Shown here in pieces: positions 1-5,685 of a stretch of 64,000 bases of DNA; within the stretch, counting starts at the first letter, position 1, and the number at the start of each line of letters is the position of its first letter. This DNA comes from a virus. The notes below the pieces were generated by a model. It ran no database searches, was not told where the DNA came from, and was given only the letters and a program-made list of their open reading frames with translations. Position numbers and translations under genes: made by a program. Location: IMG/VR virus record IMGVR_UViG_3300032249_000373, positions 1-64,000 of that record. The stretch is one strand, 5' to 3'.

Positions 1-127
1 CTAACAATTCTTTTGCTCTTTCTGTATTGTTATATAGCCATGGATCGTCATCTGAGTTAATTGTTGTAAGGACGGAATCAAGTGCATTAATCATATCGTC
101 TAAATCTTCTTTAATATAACCTAACAT
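1..127 (-). CDS. Hypothetical early protein, 3' end cut by window edge
   Basis: The reading frame starts at ATG 127 and runs off the left edge, so only 42 residues are visible, beginning MLGYIKEDLDDMINALDSV. The visible part is acidic and probably helical, with no motif I recognise. Its start shares a base with the stop of the upstream gene (TAATG), and an AGGAGA-type ribosome site lies just upstream inside that gene, so the two are translationally coupled in one operon. Function unknown. It is probably real because of the coupling and the good ribosome site. Confidence 0.7.
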   Translation of the reverse strand, partial: MLGYIKEDLDDMINALDSVLTTINSDDDPWLYNNTERAKELL

Positions 128-291
128 TAGTTCTCCTCATCCCACCAGTATTTGACTATTGTATTTAAAGTAGTGTGAATTGCACAATCACAATCCCCAC
201 CGTTCATATTTTCCATGTATTCAAGATGTTGTTCGTTGTCCATATACATCTCATTGACTAGTTCATCAATCGTTCTCATTGTTTGGGTCAT
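127..291 (-). CDS. Hypothetical 54-residue early protein, leaderless start
   Basis: A complete small acidic protein (starts MTQTMRTIDELVNEMYMD, ends WWDEEN) with one CDC motif near residue 34. No family recognised. The ATG lies 6 nt after a TACAAT -10 element that has a TTGCAT -35 at 17-nt spacing, so transcription should begin at or next to the start codon and the message would be leaderless. The stop overlaps the start of the next gene, making a two-gene or longer operon that continues off the window. Confidence 0.72.
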   Translation of the reverse strand: MTQTMRTIDELVNEMYMDNEQHLEYMENMNGGDCDCAIHTTLNTIVKYWWDEEN

Positions 292-297
292 ATATTA

Positions 298-326
298 ATT
301 GTAGCCGAAATCGTGGAAAAATGCAA
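298..326 (-). promoter_or_regulatory. Sigma70-like promoter for a leaderless operon
   Basis: On the minus strand TTGCAT (326-321), a 17-nt spacer and TACAAT (303-298); the first codon of the downstream gene is at 291, about +1. The palindrome TTACGTAA (331-338) sits 4 nt upstream of the -35, as it also does at the promoter near 4093-4121. Confidence 0.7.
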
Positions 327-381
327 CTTCTTACGTAATCGTAAACTGTGTTTAATATCACATTGTCGAAAAATTTTCTTG

Positions 382-455
382 CGATTCCAACGGGACTTGA
401 ACCCGTAGCCTCCACCGTGACAGGGTGGCGATCTAACCAATTGATCTATGGAACC
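382..455 (-). tRNA. tRNA-Asp (anticodon GTC)
   Basis: The minus strand folds as a full cloverleaf. The acceptor GGTTCCA pairs with TGGAATC with one G-T pair. The D arm GATC/GATC, the anticodon arm CCACC-CTGTCAC-GGTGG with anticodon GTC (plus-strand 421-419), a five-base variable loop and the T arm ACGGG-TTCAAGT-CCCGT are all present. The discriminator is G73, as expected for aspartate. The 3' CCA is not encoded (GCAA follows), so it would be added after transcription. It lies just downstream of the DUF932 gene and its 3' hairpin and is probably co-transcribed. Confidence 0.95.
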
Positions 456-459
456 TTAC

Positions 460-483
460 GAGCAGTTTTAATTCTTGCTCAGG
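460..483 (-). repeat. Conserved 3' hairpin element, copy 1
   Basis: Minus-strand CCTGAGCAAG then AAAACTGCTC: stem GAGCA/TGCTC with an A-rich 3' side of the loop. It lies 12 nt after the DUF932 stop codon and just before the tRNA. Four more copies occur at 1688, 2229, 2783 and 5640. Confidence 0.75.
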
Positions 484-494
484 AATTTTTTTAG

Positions 495-1511
495 TTATGC
501 AATCTGCAAAGTGCTTTGCACAATCTTTAGCAAACGATTTTTTTCTGCGTTGATAGCAGGGTCAAAACCACTTGCTGATGCTAGGATAGATTCGTTAGAA
601 CCACCACGAGCAGAACGGTACCAGTCAAGGCGTTCTGTTAGTGCATTGAAAGCACCCCACGCATTACCAGCAATCATACCATTAAACTCGCCTGTGTAGA
701 TGTCGTTGATAACATCTACCTTGTTTTCCCATTTCTTGAAAGCACCCTTAGAATCTTTTTCTGGCTTAGGGTATGCAGCAAGAATGATGTCATTGAATTG
801 CTTAGCACTGATTTCTGTTTCAATCATAGCCTTAGCCATGAGGTCAAAAGAATCCATGTACTTATGAGCAAGACCAAGAGTCTCACGAGCAACGGCAACC
901 TTACCAGAAGCGGTCTGAGTGTGGCGAATCTTGAAAGATTGCTTGACACCATTCTTTTTCTTAGTTGTGTTTAGTGCAAGGTTAAGAGTGTTAGCGCACA
1001 CAACACGAACAGGTGTAATGCTTGCTTGAATAGCGATTGAGCCGTCATGTGATGTGTTGATAAGTAAATAAGTCTTTACCTTATCTGCAACACCGTTAGG
1101 GTCTAGGACAGTTTCACGCTCTAGTGCTAATGCACCGAATACGACACGACCACCCTTGATTGAGCCAGCCGTTTCCCAACGACCTCCACCGTCAAGAATG
1201 TTGTCACCGAATGAGAATAAATCTTCATTCTGCATAACATGATAACGCTCACCTACGACACCAAGAATGTCTGTCTGTGTGTTATCTGTTGGATTGGTAC
1301 GCAAAACATACTGGTATGCTTTGTCGCTTGTTAAGTGTGATGGGGTTTCCAAATCTTCCAGACGAACATTCCAACCGTTAAGGCTTGCAGCCTCTAACAT
1401 TTCTGATGTTGTTTTTTCTTCTGTAAATACGGTACCCAATCCATGCCAAGCAGGTTCACGAAATGATGCGAATGATGCCTTACCATTTTGTGATTCTAGT
1501 TCATGTGCCAT
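495..1511 (-). CDS. DUF932 / phage-plasmid-like protein (TIGR03299 type)
   Basis: A 338-residue protein recognised as the DUF932 family from its N-terminus (FASFREPAWHGLG, then TEEKTTSEML), the central VRVVCANTLNLAL segment with a preceding ITP, the IRHTQ motif, and the terminal GNAWGAFNALTERLDWYR. This family is common in actinobacteriophages and plasmids; its biochemical role is unsettled. The start at 1511 is chosen over longer in-frame options because AGGAG (1523-1519) is correctly spaced and the family begins there. A phage-type early promoter (box at 1559-1566, -10 at 1543-1548) lies 30 nt upstream. The tRNA-Asp follows downstream. Length is normal for the family and nothing is broken. 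Confidence 0.9.
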   Translation of the reverse strand: MAHELESQNGKASFASFREPAWHGLGTVFTEEKTTSEMLEAASLNGWNVRLEDLETPSHLTSDKAYQYVLRTNPTDNTQTDILGVVGERYHVMQNEDLFSFGDNILDGGGRWETAGSIKGGRVVFGALALERETVLDPNGVADKVKTYLLINTSHDGSIAIQASITPVRVVCANTLNLALNTTKKKNGVKQSFKIRHTQTASGKVAVARETLGLAHKYMDSFDLMAKAMIETEISAKQFNDIILAAYPKPEKDSKGAFKKWENKVDVINDIYTGEFNGMIAGNAWGAFNALTERLDWYRSARGGSNESILASASGFDPAINAEKNRLLKIVQSTLQIA

Positions 1512-1542
1512 GAGTTTTCTCCTTTTTGTTGTTGTTAATACA

Positions 1543-1566
1543 ATCATACACGAATGGGCTGACAAA
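1543..1566 (-). promoter_or_regulatory. Early promoter with TTTGTCAG box (P1)
   Basis: Minus strand: TTTGTCAG (1566-1559), exactly 10 nt, then TATGAT (1548-1543). A poor -35 (TTTGCA) precedes it at 18-nt spacing. It drives the DUF932 gene. One of eight promoters with this arrangement. Confidence 0.75.
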
Positions 1567-1687
1567 TGCAAATCGGTATAGTTAGACATAGGGCAATTCG
1601 GACATTTTTCTTGTGATCTTAAACACATGCTCGTAACTTGACATTGACTGGTCAGCCGTGTCGAAAAATTTTTCAAGGGATTGAGCG

Positions 1688-1711
1688 GAGCAGTTTTTAA
1701 ACATGCTCAGG
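1688..1711 (-). repeat. Conserved 3' hairpin element, copy 2
   Basis: Minus-strand CCTGAGCATG, then AAAAACTGCTC. Stem GAGCA/TGCTC. It lies 18 nt after the stop of the upstream gene (1730). The motif TCGAAAAATTTTT follows at 1661-1673. Confidence 0.75.
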
Positions 1712-1729
1712 TTTATTAGTAGCCCCCTA

Positions 1730-2152
1730 CTAAATATCTACTCTGTCAACACTGGATGACAGGTATGCAATTTCTTCACCATATGAAACTGAATCAAAAT
1801 CAATTTCATGAATTGCATTAATTGCTTCTTCTTCATTACGTGCATTGACTGTAACTGAATATTGAACTGTAACTTCCAATTCAAATTCTTTTGTTAATTC
1901 AAAACCGCAAATGTTTGCAATCTCTTCTGCAACACCTTCATCAAAAGTGCCATTCTCTAGCGCTTCTAAGGTCCACTCTTGCATTTCATTACGCATACGG
2001 TTGCGCTCTGCAGCCTCGCCGTATGAACGTTGCGTTACTTCTTGAATGTGCTTTTCTAATTGGTTAATACGATTTTTGTTTTCCACTAACTGTGACTCAA
2101 GAAATTCTCTTGTCATGTAGTGCTTTGCGGTTTCTGTTGTTACCTGGTCCAT
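1730..2152 (-). CDS. Hypothetical 140-residue early protein
   Basis: No family recognised. The N-terminal half (about residues 15-75) is strongly charged and looks coiled-coil. The C-terminal half alternates hydrophobic residues (ELEVTVQYSVTVNARNEEEA), like a small alpha-beta domain followed by an acidic tail. It has its own early promoter at 2185-2214, with both TTGACA and a TTTGTCAG box, and ends 18 nt before a conserved 3' hairpin, so it is a one-gene unit. The start follows AGAGGG at moderate spacing. Confidence 0.85.
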   Translation of the reverse strand: MDQVTTETAKHYMTREFLESQLVENKNRINQLEKHIQEVTQRSYGEAAERNRMRNEMQEWTLEALENGTFDEGVAEEIANICGFELTKEFELEVTVQYSVTVNARNEEEAINAIHEIDFDSVSYGEEIAYLSSSVDRVDI

Positions 2153-2184
2153 GGGGGCCCTCTTTCTGTTAGTTGTTTAATTTA

Positions 2185-2214
2185 ATTATACTGGGTACCA
2201 CTGACAAATGTCAA
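2185..2214 (-). promoter_or_regulatory. Early promoter with TTTGTCAG box and TTGACA -35 (P2)
   Basis: Minus strand: TTGACA (2214-2209), 18-nt spacer, TATAAT (2190-2185). The TTTGTCAG box (2208-2201) lies inside the spacer, 10 nt from the -10. It is the only one of the eight boxed promoters that also has a perfect -35. Confidence 0.82.
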
Positions 2215-2228
2215 GATCCCCTTACGGG

Positions 2229-2252
2229 GAGTAGTTTATACACATACTCAGG
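2229..2252 (-). repeat. Conserved 3' hairpin element, copy 3 (compensated stem)
   Basis: Minus-strand CCTGAGTATG, then ATAAACTACTC. The stem is GAGTA/TACTC: both sides changed relative to the other copies while pairing is kept. It lies 58 nt after the stop at 2311 and is followed by a second small hairpin, CCCC-GTAA-GGGG. Confidence 0.75.
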
Positions 2253-2310
2253 TGTCTTGTCTCAGGCATACCTACGCATCATGGCATAGGGCTTAGCAGA
2301 AACAAATTAT

Positions 2311-2733
2311 TTAGAGATAACGAGATACCGCTTGATAGGTAGAAGTAGAAACTACTTCCTCGTCTGTCATCTTTAGAATACGAATAGCGTTAGAGATTTC
2401 CTCTTTCTGCTCACGATAGTTATAGACAGAAAATGTCTCAAAGTCTTTCTCAGGCTCTTTAGGCAAGTCCTTGTCTGAAACTGTTAGGTCAAAGTCAATG
2501 TTAAGACTATTGTTCCATGAGCGATAGTTAGTGCGGAAGTTTTCTGCCTTACTGATGTTAGCAAGAGCATAGTCCTGCACTTCCTTCTGCCATGCCTTGC
2601 GTAGCAATTCGTATCGTGCTTCGTTGGCTTCTTGTGATGTGTAGTCAAGTTCTAGTTTATCTAGTGACTTTTGTAGTGCCTCAATTACTCGTTGAGTAGG
2701 TATCTTTACTGAGATTGCTTTTTGTCTTGCCAT
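2311..2733 (-). CDS. Hypothetical 140-residue early protein
   Basis: No family recognised. The N-terminus is basic (MARQKAISVKIPTQRVIE), followed by a long helical, charged stretch (about residues 15-75) and an acidic central part (SDKDLPKEPEKDFETF). The last 40 residues (EEISNAIRILKMTDEEVVS) look like a short helical domain. A small adaptor or nucleic-acid-associated protein would fit, but nothing proves it. No clear boxed promoter is visible directly upstream, so it may be read from the promoter at 3045-3068 through the gene at 2839-3003. Confidence 0.82.
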   Translation of the reverse strand: MARQKAISVKIPTQRVIEALQKSLDKLELDYTSQEANEARYELLRKAWQKEVQDYALANISKAENFRTNYRSWNNSLNIDFDLTVSDKDLPKEPEKDFETFSVYNYREQKEEISNAIRILKMTDEEVVSTSTYQAVSRYL

Positions 2734-2782
2734 CTTTTATTTTCTCTTTTCTTTGGTGGTTTAATTGTTAGGGGGTTGTGTT

Positions 2783-2808
2783 GAGCAGTTTTAGTAGTCA
2801 TGCTCAGG
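2783..2808 (-). repeat. Conserved 3' hairpin element, copy 4
   Basis: Minus-strand CCTGAGCATG, then TAAAACTGCTC. Stem GAGCA/TGCTC with a loop two bases longer than in the other copies. It lies about 30 nt after the stop at 2839. Confidence 0.75.
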
Positions 2809-2838
2809 ACTAAGTTACTATCTAACTGGCTTGTTAGA

Positions 2839-3003
2839 TTACTTAGCCGTCCAAGTTGTGTATCGGTGTGAGCCATTGACATCTAACTTTACACGAACAT
2901 TACCATTTGGTTGTGGGTTAATCTCTACGATTGTTCCTGTGACCTTTGACTTCTGTGTTGTGTATGTGTCGCCTACCTTGTATGTTGCTGTTGCTACTGA
3001 CAT
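2839..3003 (-). CDS. Small beta-rich early protein, 54 residues
   Basis: The start at 3003 is preceded by AAAGGAGAAAC, an excellent ribosome site, and is preferred over a longer in-frame extension that would overlap the promoter. The sequence (ATYKVGDTYTTQKSKVTGTI) followed by alternating hydrophobic residues suggests a single small SH3- or KOW-like beta barrel, similar in style to the 76-residue protein at 5223-5453, but no named family is recognised. A boxed early promoter lies at 3045-3068 and a CRP-type palindrome at 3115-3130 lies further upstream. Confidence 0.82.
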   Translation of the reverse strand: MSVATATYKVGDTYTTQKSKVTGTIVEINPQPNGNVRVKLDVNGSHRYTTWTAK

Positions 3004-3044
3004 TGTGTTTCTCCTTTTGTTTAGTGTGTTTTGCTTATGTATTA

Positions 3045-3068
3045 AGTGTAACATTTCCTACTGACATT
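3045..3068 (-). promoter_or_regulatory. Early promoter with TGTCAG box (P3)
   Basis: Minus strand: AATGTCAG (3068-3061), 10 nt, TACACT (3050-3045). The box varies in its first two bases but the spacing is exact. Confidence 0.68.
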
Positions 3069-3114
3069 ATCAACATTTTTCCTAGATTTCTCACTATTTG
3101 AGACGCTTAGGGTA

Positions 3115-3130
3115 TGTGATTTATGTCACA
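3115..3130. promoter_or_regulatory. CRP/GlxR-type palindrome, perfect
   Basis: TGTGA-TTTATG-TCACA, a perfect match to TGTGA-N6-TCACA. Its centre is about 84 bp upstream of the predicted start of transcription from P3. The upstream flank TGAGACGCT (3099-3107) is also found before the site at 5568. Confidence 0.65.
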
Positions 3131-3146
3131 TTGGACAGATTGAGGG

Positions 3147-3212
3147 TTATTGTCCACCTGCTATGATTAGTATGATTAGTAACCCTATTACTGTTGCTAT
3201 TACCATTTCCAT
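3147..3212 (-). CDS. Predicted 21-residue membrane peptide
   Basis: Minus strand: GAGGAAAA ribosome site, then ATG and the peptide MEMVIATVIGLLIILIIAGG plus a final Gln and TAA. Almost the whole peptide is one hydrophobic helix with no charge after residue 2. It starts 6 nt after the stop of the GP88 gene, so the two would be co-transcribed. Two similar peptides occur in neighbouring operons (4439-4504, 6738-6797). No family can be assigned at this length; a chance frame is possible but the ribosome site and recurrence argue for a real gene. Confidence 0.5.
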   Translation of the reverse strand: MEMVIATVIGLLIILIIAGGQ

Positions 3213-3218
3213 TTTTCC

Positions 3219-3941
3219 TCATTTCTTAGTTGCAGAAAAAATTATGTCACTCTTAGAGTATACACACAATGAGCAAGAAACGCAAGCCGAGCCCTTTGTG
3301 CTTATGAGTGGTATCTGCTTATTGTTTTCAGGACACTTAGCCCCAGGTCTATTGGTCAATGCCTTTAAGTCTGCTTGTCCTATTAGAAAGTTTTTAGCAA
3401 GGTATGCTAATTTAATTCCATGATCTGTTTTTAATTCCACACCTGTATCTTTATTCTCGCTATCTGTGGAATAGTATAGTGAAAGATTTTCAATACCCTT
3501 CAACATTAGGGCAGCACTCTTAACTCTCGTGTATACCCAGAATTGAATATCAGGATTATTAAGGATGACATGCTTCCATGCGAATGTATAAGTATCGTTA
3601 AAGAAATCGCCGTCCCAATGAATACGGAATAGCATAGGGGCTTCACGCTTTACGCACTCAGCCTTGAAGTCTTTTATCATATCTTCAAGCAATGCTTCAA
3701 TGGTATCGTGATCAGCGTCCTTAATTAATTCCCAATTGTGCAATAAGTTTTTCTTTACTGTTGGGAATACCTTTTCCAATTTGCCTGCATAGCAAACACT
3801 CTCGCAGACAGACGTTGCACCAGGACATGAATAGTTTTTTCCTGCTGGTAATCCGAAAGTGTTAGCGATACTTGCTTGTTTTCCATTTGGTGTAACTGCA
3901 TTTGCTACTTTCCTATCTTTGCTTCTTAGTAGTTTAGTCAT
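3219..3941 (-). CDS. GP88-like protein (Gene product 88 family)
   Basis: A 240-residue protein that I recognise as the actinophage gene product 88 family. The diagnostic segments are KVANAVTPNGKQASIANTFGLPAG, here abbreviated to its parts KVANAVTPNG and ANTFGLPAG, then CPGATSVCESVCYAGK, RIHWDGDFFN, and a C-terminal cysteine cluster (CPENNK, then CVSCSLC). The N-terminal CxxxxxCxxxC and the C-terminal cysteines suggest metal or Fe-S binding; no activity is established. The start at 3941 follows GAGAG; longer in-frame options overlap the promoter P4. The gene follows a 46-residue leaderless gene by 5 nt and also has its own promoter at 3967-3990. Confidence 0.88.
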   Translation of the reverse strand: MTKLLRSKDRKVANAVTPNGKQASIANTFGLPAGKNYSCPGATSVCESVCYAGKLEKVFPTVKKNLLHNWELIKDADHDTIEALLEDMIKDFKAECVKREAPMLFRIHWDGDFFNDTYTFAWKHVILNNPDIQFWVYTRVKSAALMLKGIENLSLYYSTDSENKDTGVELKTDHGIKLAYLAKNFLIGQADLKALTNRPGAKCPENNKQIPLISTKGSACVSCSLCVYSKSDIIFSATKK

Positions 3942-3946
3942 GGTGG

Positions 3947-4087
3947 CTACTCTCTTTCTTTCTTTAATTCTAACATAAGGGACTGACATTTTTTTCTATC
4001 GTATTTTTTCTTATTGGGTACGGCAGAGGCAGCGTTAGACCTACGTAATTCCATAAGCCTACGTAATTCCTCTTTGGTTTTCTTCAT
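3947..4087 (-). CDS. Small basic protein, 46 residues, leaderless
   Basis: MKKTKEELRRLMELRRSNAA followed by a Lys/Arg-rich helix ending LKKERE. It is highly charged and probably helical, so nucleic-acid binding is conceivable, but no family is recognised. Its ATG lies 5 nt after a TAAGAT -10 with a TTGACA -35 at 17-nt spacing, so it should be leaderless. The coding sequence contains a 13-bp direct repeat (complement of CCTACGTAATTCC, near 4043 and 4061) that encodes two ELRR units. Its 3' half contains the promoter P4 and the ribosome site of the GP88 gene, which begins 5 nt after its stop. Confidence 0.65.
   Translation of the reverse strand: MKKTKEELRRLMELRRSNAASAVPNKKKYDRKKCQSLMLELKKERE
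3967..3990 (-). promoter_or_regulatory. Early promoter with TGTCAG box (P4), inside a gene
   Basis: Minus strand: AATGTCAG (3990-3983), 10 nt, TAGAAT (3972-3967). It lies within the 46-residue gene and would give the GP88 gene a separate message. Confidence 0.65.
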
Positions 4088-4092
4088 ACTTA

Positions 4093-4121
4093 ATCTTAAC
4101 AGAATCCTGGGAAAATGTCAA
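4093..4121 (-). promoter_or_regulatory. Sigma70-like promoter for leaderless gene
   Basis: Minus strand: TTGACA (4121-4116), 17 nt, TAAGAT (4098-4093), with the ATG at 4087. TTACGTAA (4125-4132) sits 3 nt upstream of the -35, matching the arrangement at 298-338. Confidence 0.75.
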
Positions 4122-4159
4122 ATCTTACGTAAACACGACACGCCCGACTGCGTTCGAAA

Positions 4160-4192
4160 ATTTTGTGCGGGGAAGCACACAAAATCTTTTTT
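4160..4192. terminator. Intrinsic terminator-like hairpin
   Basis: ATTTTGTG (4160-4167) pairs with CACAAAAT (4178-4185) around a 10-nt loop, flanked by T-runs in both directions. It lies 10 nt after the stop of the minus-strand operon ending at 4195 and could act in either direction. Confidence 0.65.
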
Positions 4193-4194
4193 AG

Positions 4195-4437
4195 TTAATC
4201 AGCATCCTCAGTAAAAACATACAACGGAATTAAATCAGTGTAAGAATACTGAGTAACTTCCTTTTCACCAAATTCGTTTTCGGTTTGGATGTCATAGTTA
4301 TCTCCTGTTGAATCACTTTCAATAAAAATAACTTCAACAATGTCTTCACCGATCTTGATTAAATCACCAAGCATAACCTGGTCTGGTGTTAAGTTATCAG
4401 CGTGTAATAATTCCATAGAATTCATTGTAACAGTCAT
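4195..4437 (-). CDS. Hypothetical 80-residue early protein
   Basis: The start at 4437 is chosen because it sits 1 nt after the stop of the upstream membrane peptide, giving coupling; a longer in-frame start would overlap that gene. The N-terminus (MTVTMNSMELLHADNLTPDQ) leads into GDLIKIGEDIVEVIFI, a pattern like a small beta barrel, then an acidic loop and YSYTDLIPLYVF. This type of sequence is common among small actinophage proteins of unknown role. It is the last gene of the 5453-to-4195 operon and is followed by a terminator-like hairpin. Confidence 0.8.
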   Translation of the reverse strand: MTVTMNSMELLHADNLTPDQVMLGDLIKIGEDIVEVIFIESDSTGDNYDIQTENEFGEKEVTQYSYTDLIPLYVFTEDAD

Positions 4438-4438
4438 T

Positions 4439-4504
4439 TTAACGGGTCCCCGCAAGTGCTATAAAAAACAAAAGAAAACCTGCAACGATAAAGAATTCCA
4501 CCAT
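4439..4504 (-). CDS. Predicted 21-residue membrane peptide
   Basis: MVEFFIVAGFLLFFIALAG plus Thr-Arg: one hydrophobic helix with a basic C-terminal residue. The ATG overlaps the upstream stop (TAATG) and its stop is 1 nt from the next start, so it is embedded in a coupled operon. The coupling makes it more credible than its size alone would. No homology can be claimed. Confidence 0.55.
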   Translation of the reverse strand: MVEFFIVAGFLLFFIALAGTR

Positions 4505-4824
4505 TATTCAAGCCCCAATCCTAATTCAAATCCTAGGTCCTCGTTATAGTCTTCAACGTTTTCAGGCAACCATGGATGCAAGTGGTGTTGCTCAATGATA
4601 GCCCACACTGGAGCGCAGGTTTCATTCTTGTAGTAAATACCGTCTGGCATCTCAATAGTTTCATCCCACAATTCCTGGTGTGCAAAATCAATTGCAGCAA
4701 TGCATACTGGTACCATGCTTAGTGGTACTGGTGGATAGTGATTACCCTGCAAGTGATAACCAATAGCCTGTTCAAGGCTTATGTCAATGTTTTCTGCTAG
4801 ATCCATCGCTGTGTTGTATCCCAT
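4504..4824 (-). CDS. Hypothetical 106-residue early protein
   Basis: No named family recognised. The N-terminal half (MGYNTAMDLAENIDISLEQA) is helical, the middle (YPPVPLSMVPVCIAAIDFAH) carries several prolines and a cysteine, and the C-terminus is acidic (ENVEDYNEDLGFELGLGLE). Aromatic and histidine residues are frequent (EQHHLHPWLPE). Its start overlaps the stop of the gene upstream and its stop overlaps the start of the membrane peptide, so all are made from one message driven by the promoter at 5497-5520. Confidence 0.85.
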   Translation of the reverse strand: MGYNTAMDLAENIDISLEQAIGYHLQGNHYPPVPLSMVPVCIAAIDFAHQELWDETIEMPDGIYYKNETCAPVWAIIEQHHLHPWLPENVEDYNEDLGFELGLGLE

Positions 4825-5042
4825 TATCGTGTTACCACCATTCCTGTTTTGTAAAAAGTTTTTGTGTGCATCTTGCCTGAAGGTTCAGAAAGATTAACTG
4901 TTGCGTATTCGTTAGCAAATCCGTGGTCAATAAACTTTTGATAAACTTCCACGGCAGATAAAGCATCTGAGTAGCGACCAACCCATTTAGGTGTAGGGGC
5001 TGAGTCATAGGTAACTGTTACTGAGTATAGGTATTCGTTCAT
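4824..5042 (-). CDS. Hypothetical 72-residue early protein
   Basis: MNEYLYSVTVTYDSAPTPKW followed by a helix (YSDALSAVEVYQKFIDHG) and a final beta-rich segment (ATVNLSEPSG, then MVVTR). The arrangement suggests a small alpha-beta fold. No family recognised. Both ends overlap neighbours in TAATG junctions. Fourth from the end of its operon. Confidence 0.82.
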   Translation of the reverse strand: MNEYLYSVTVTYDSAPTPKWVGRYSDALSAVEVYQKFIDHGFANEYATVNLSEPSGKMHTKTFYKTGMVVTR

Positions 5043-5218
5043 TATGCATTCTCCTTATAAAATTCGTTCATGATACTTTCAGCATACCATTCGGTGTATT
5101 CAGTTTCAAGCGACACGCCCTTAGCGCACTCACAAAAATCTGTATCGTATTCACCATGATTATTGCCCCAAAATAGGACACCCTCATCATAGCAATCCAT
5201 GCAATCCCAAGTGTTCAT
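5042..5218 (-). CDS. Small cysteine-rich protein, 58 residues
   Basis: MNTWDCMDCYDEGVLFWG then FCECAKG at about residues 29-35: two CxxC/CxC pairs that could hold one zinc ion, with a DnaJ-like CxxCxxxG first pair. A similar CxxCxxxG plus CKC protein is encoded at 8164-8262. Zinc binding is inferred from spacing only. It is too short for the usual gene-length cut-off, but it fills the gap between 5223 and 5042 exactly, with a TAATG junction to the next gene. Confidence 0.72.
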   Translation of the reverse strand: MNTWDCMDCYDEGVLFWGNNHGEYDTDFCECAKGVSLETEYTEWYAESIMNEFYKENA

Positions 5219-5222
5219 TTAT

Positions 5223-5453
5223 TTACCCCTTTACCTTTACTGCGACTACCGCATAAAAATCATTCCACCGCTTTGGTGAAACTGAGTATCCTGTATAAGT
5301 AGGCTTAACAAGAATACGATACGCTTGGTATTCATTTCCATACCATGCATCATGAGGCGTTGCCTCTTTAATTTCTCCCTCAATGCCACGAGACTTTGAG
5401 CGATACTGTTTTCCTACGAGTAGGCTATCTATTGTATAGGTTAGTGCTGACAT
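5223..5453 (-). CDS. Small beta-barrel-like protein, 76 residues
   Basis: First gene of the 5453-to-4195 operon. Sequence pattern LLVGKQYRSKSRGIEGEIKE then AYRILVKPTY and NDFYAVVAVKVKG indicates a compact beta-rich fold, SH3- or KOW-like, resembling the 54-residue protein at 2839-3003. Function unknown. AAAGGCGG lies a suitable distance before the start. The boxed promoter P5 is 45 nt upstream, with a CRP-type site and a DnaA box behind it. Confidence 0.82.
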   Translation of the reverse strand: MSALTYTIDSLLVGKQYRSKSRGIEGEIKEATPHDAWYGNEYQAYRILVKPTYTGYSVSPKRWNDFYAVVAVKVKG

Positions 5454-5496
5454 TATGTCCGCCTTTCTTTTTCTTTAATTAACTTATTACTATGTA

Positions 5497-5520
5497 ATCC
5501 TATCATGGCAGGCTGACAAA
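5497..5520 (-). promoter_or_regulatory. Early promoter with TTTGTCAG box (P5)
   Basis: Minus strand: TTTGTCAG (5520-5513), 10 nt, TAGGAT (5502-5497). No convincing -35 hexamer. It drives the six-gene operon 5453-4195. Confidence 0.75.
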
Positions 5521-5567
5521 TGTATAGTTACTAGCGAGTAATCTTAAATACTGAGACGCTCAACCTA

Positions 5568-5583
5568 TGTGATAAATCTCACA
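5568..5583. promoter_or_regulatory. CRP/GlxR-type palindrome, perfect
   Basis: TGTGA-TAAATC-TCACA. Centre about 85 bp upstream of the predicted P5 start. TGAGACGCT at 5552-5560 precedes it, as at the 3115 site. Confidence 0.68.
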
Positions 5584-5592
5584 AATCTAGCC

Positions 5593-5601
5593 TGTGGATA
5601 A
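5593..5601 (-). other. DnaA box (TTATCCACA), perfect
   Basis: Plus-strand TGTGGATAA, followed 5 nt later by a degenerate copy (TGTGGAGGA). It lies 10 bp beyond the CRP-type site at 5568. Confidence 0.6.
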
Positions 5602-5639
5602 CCCTGTGGAGGACACGCCCGAACGGGTCGAAAAAATTT

Positions 5640-5663
5640 AAGCAGTTTTAGATCATGCTTAGG
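5640..5663 (-). repeat. Conserved 3' hairpin element, copy 5 (compensated stem)
   Basis: Minus-strand CCTAAGCATG, then AAAACTGCTT. The stem is AAGCA/TGCTT: the outer pair changed on both sides relative to copies 1, 2 and 4. It lies 23 nt after the stop at 5686, followed by TCGAAAAAATTT (5628-5639). Confidence 0.75.
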
Positions 5664-5685
5664 ATTTTGCTTAGCCTCTGCAGTG

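Noticed and set aside
1536-1660. 20-codon minus-strand frame (MSSYEHVFKI...) in the gap upstream of the DUF932 gene
   Set aside because: No promoter or ribosome site fits; it is upstream of P1 and has no coupling with any gene.
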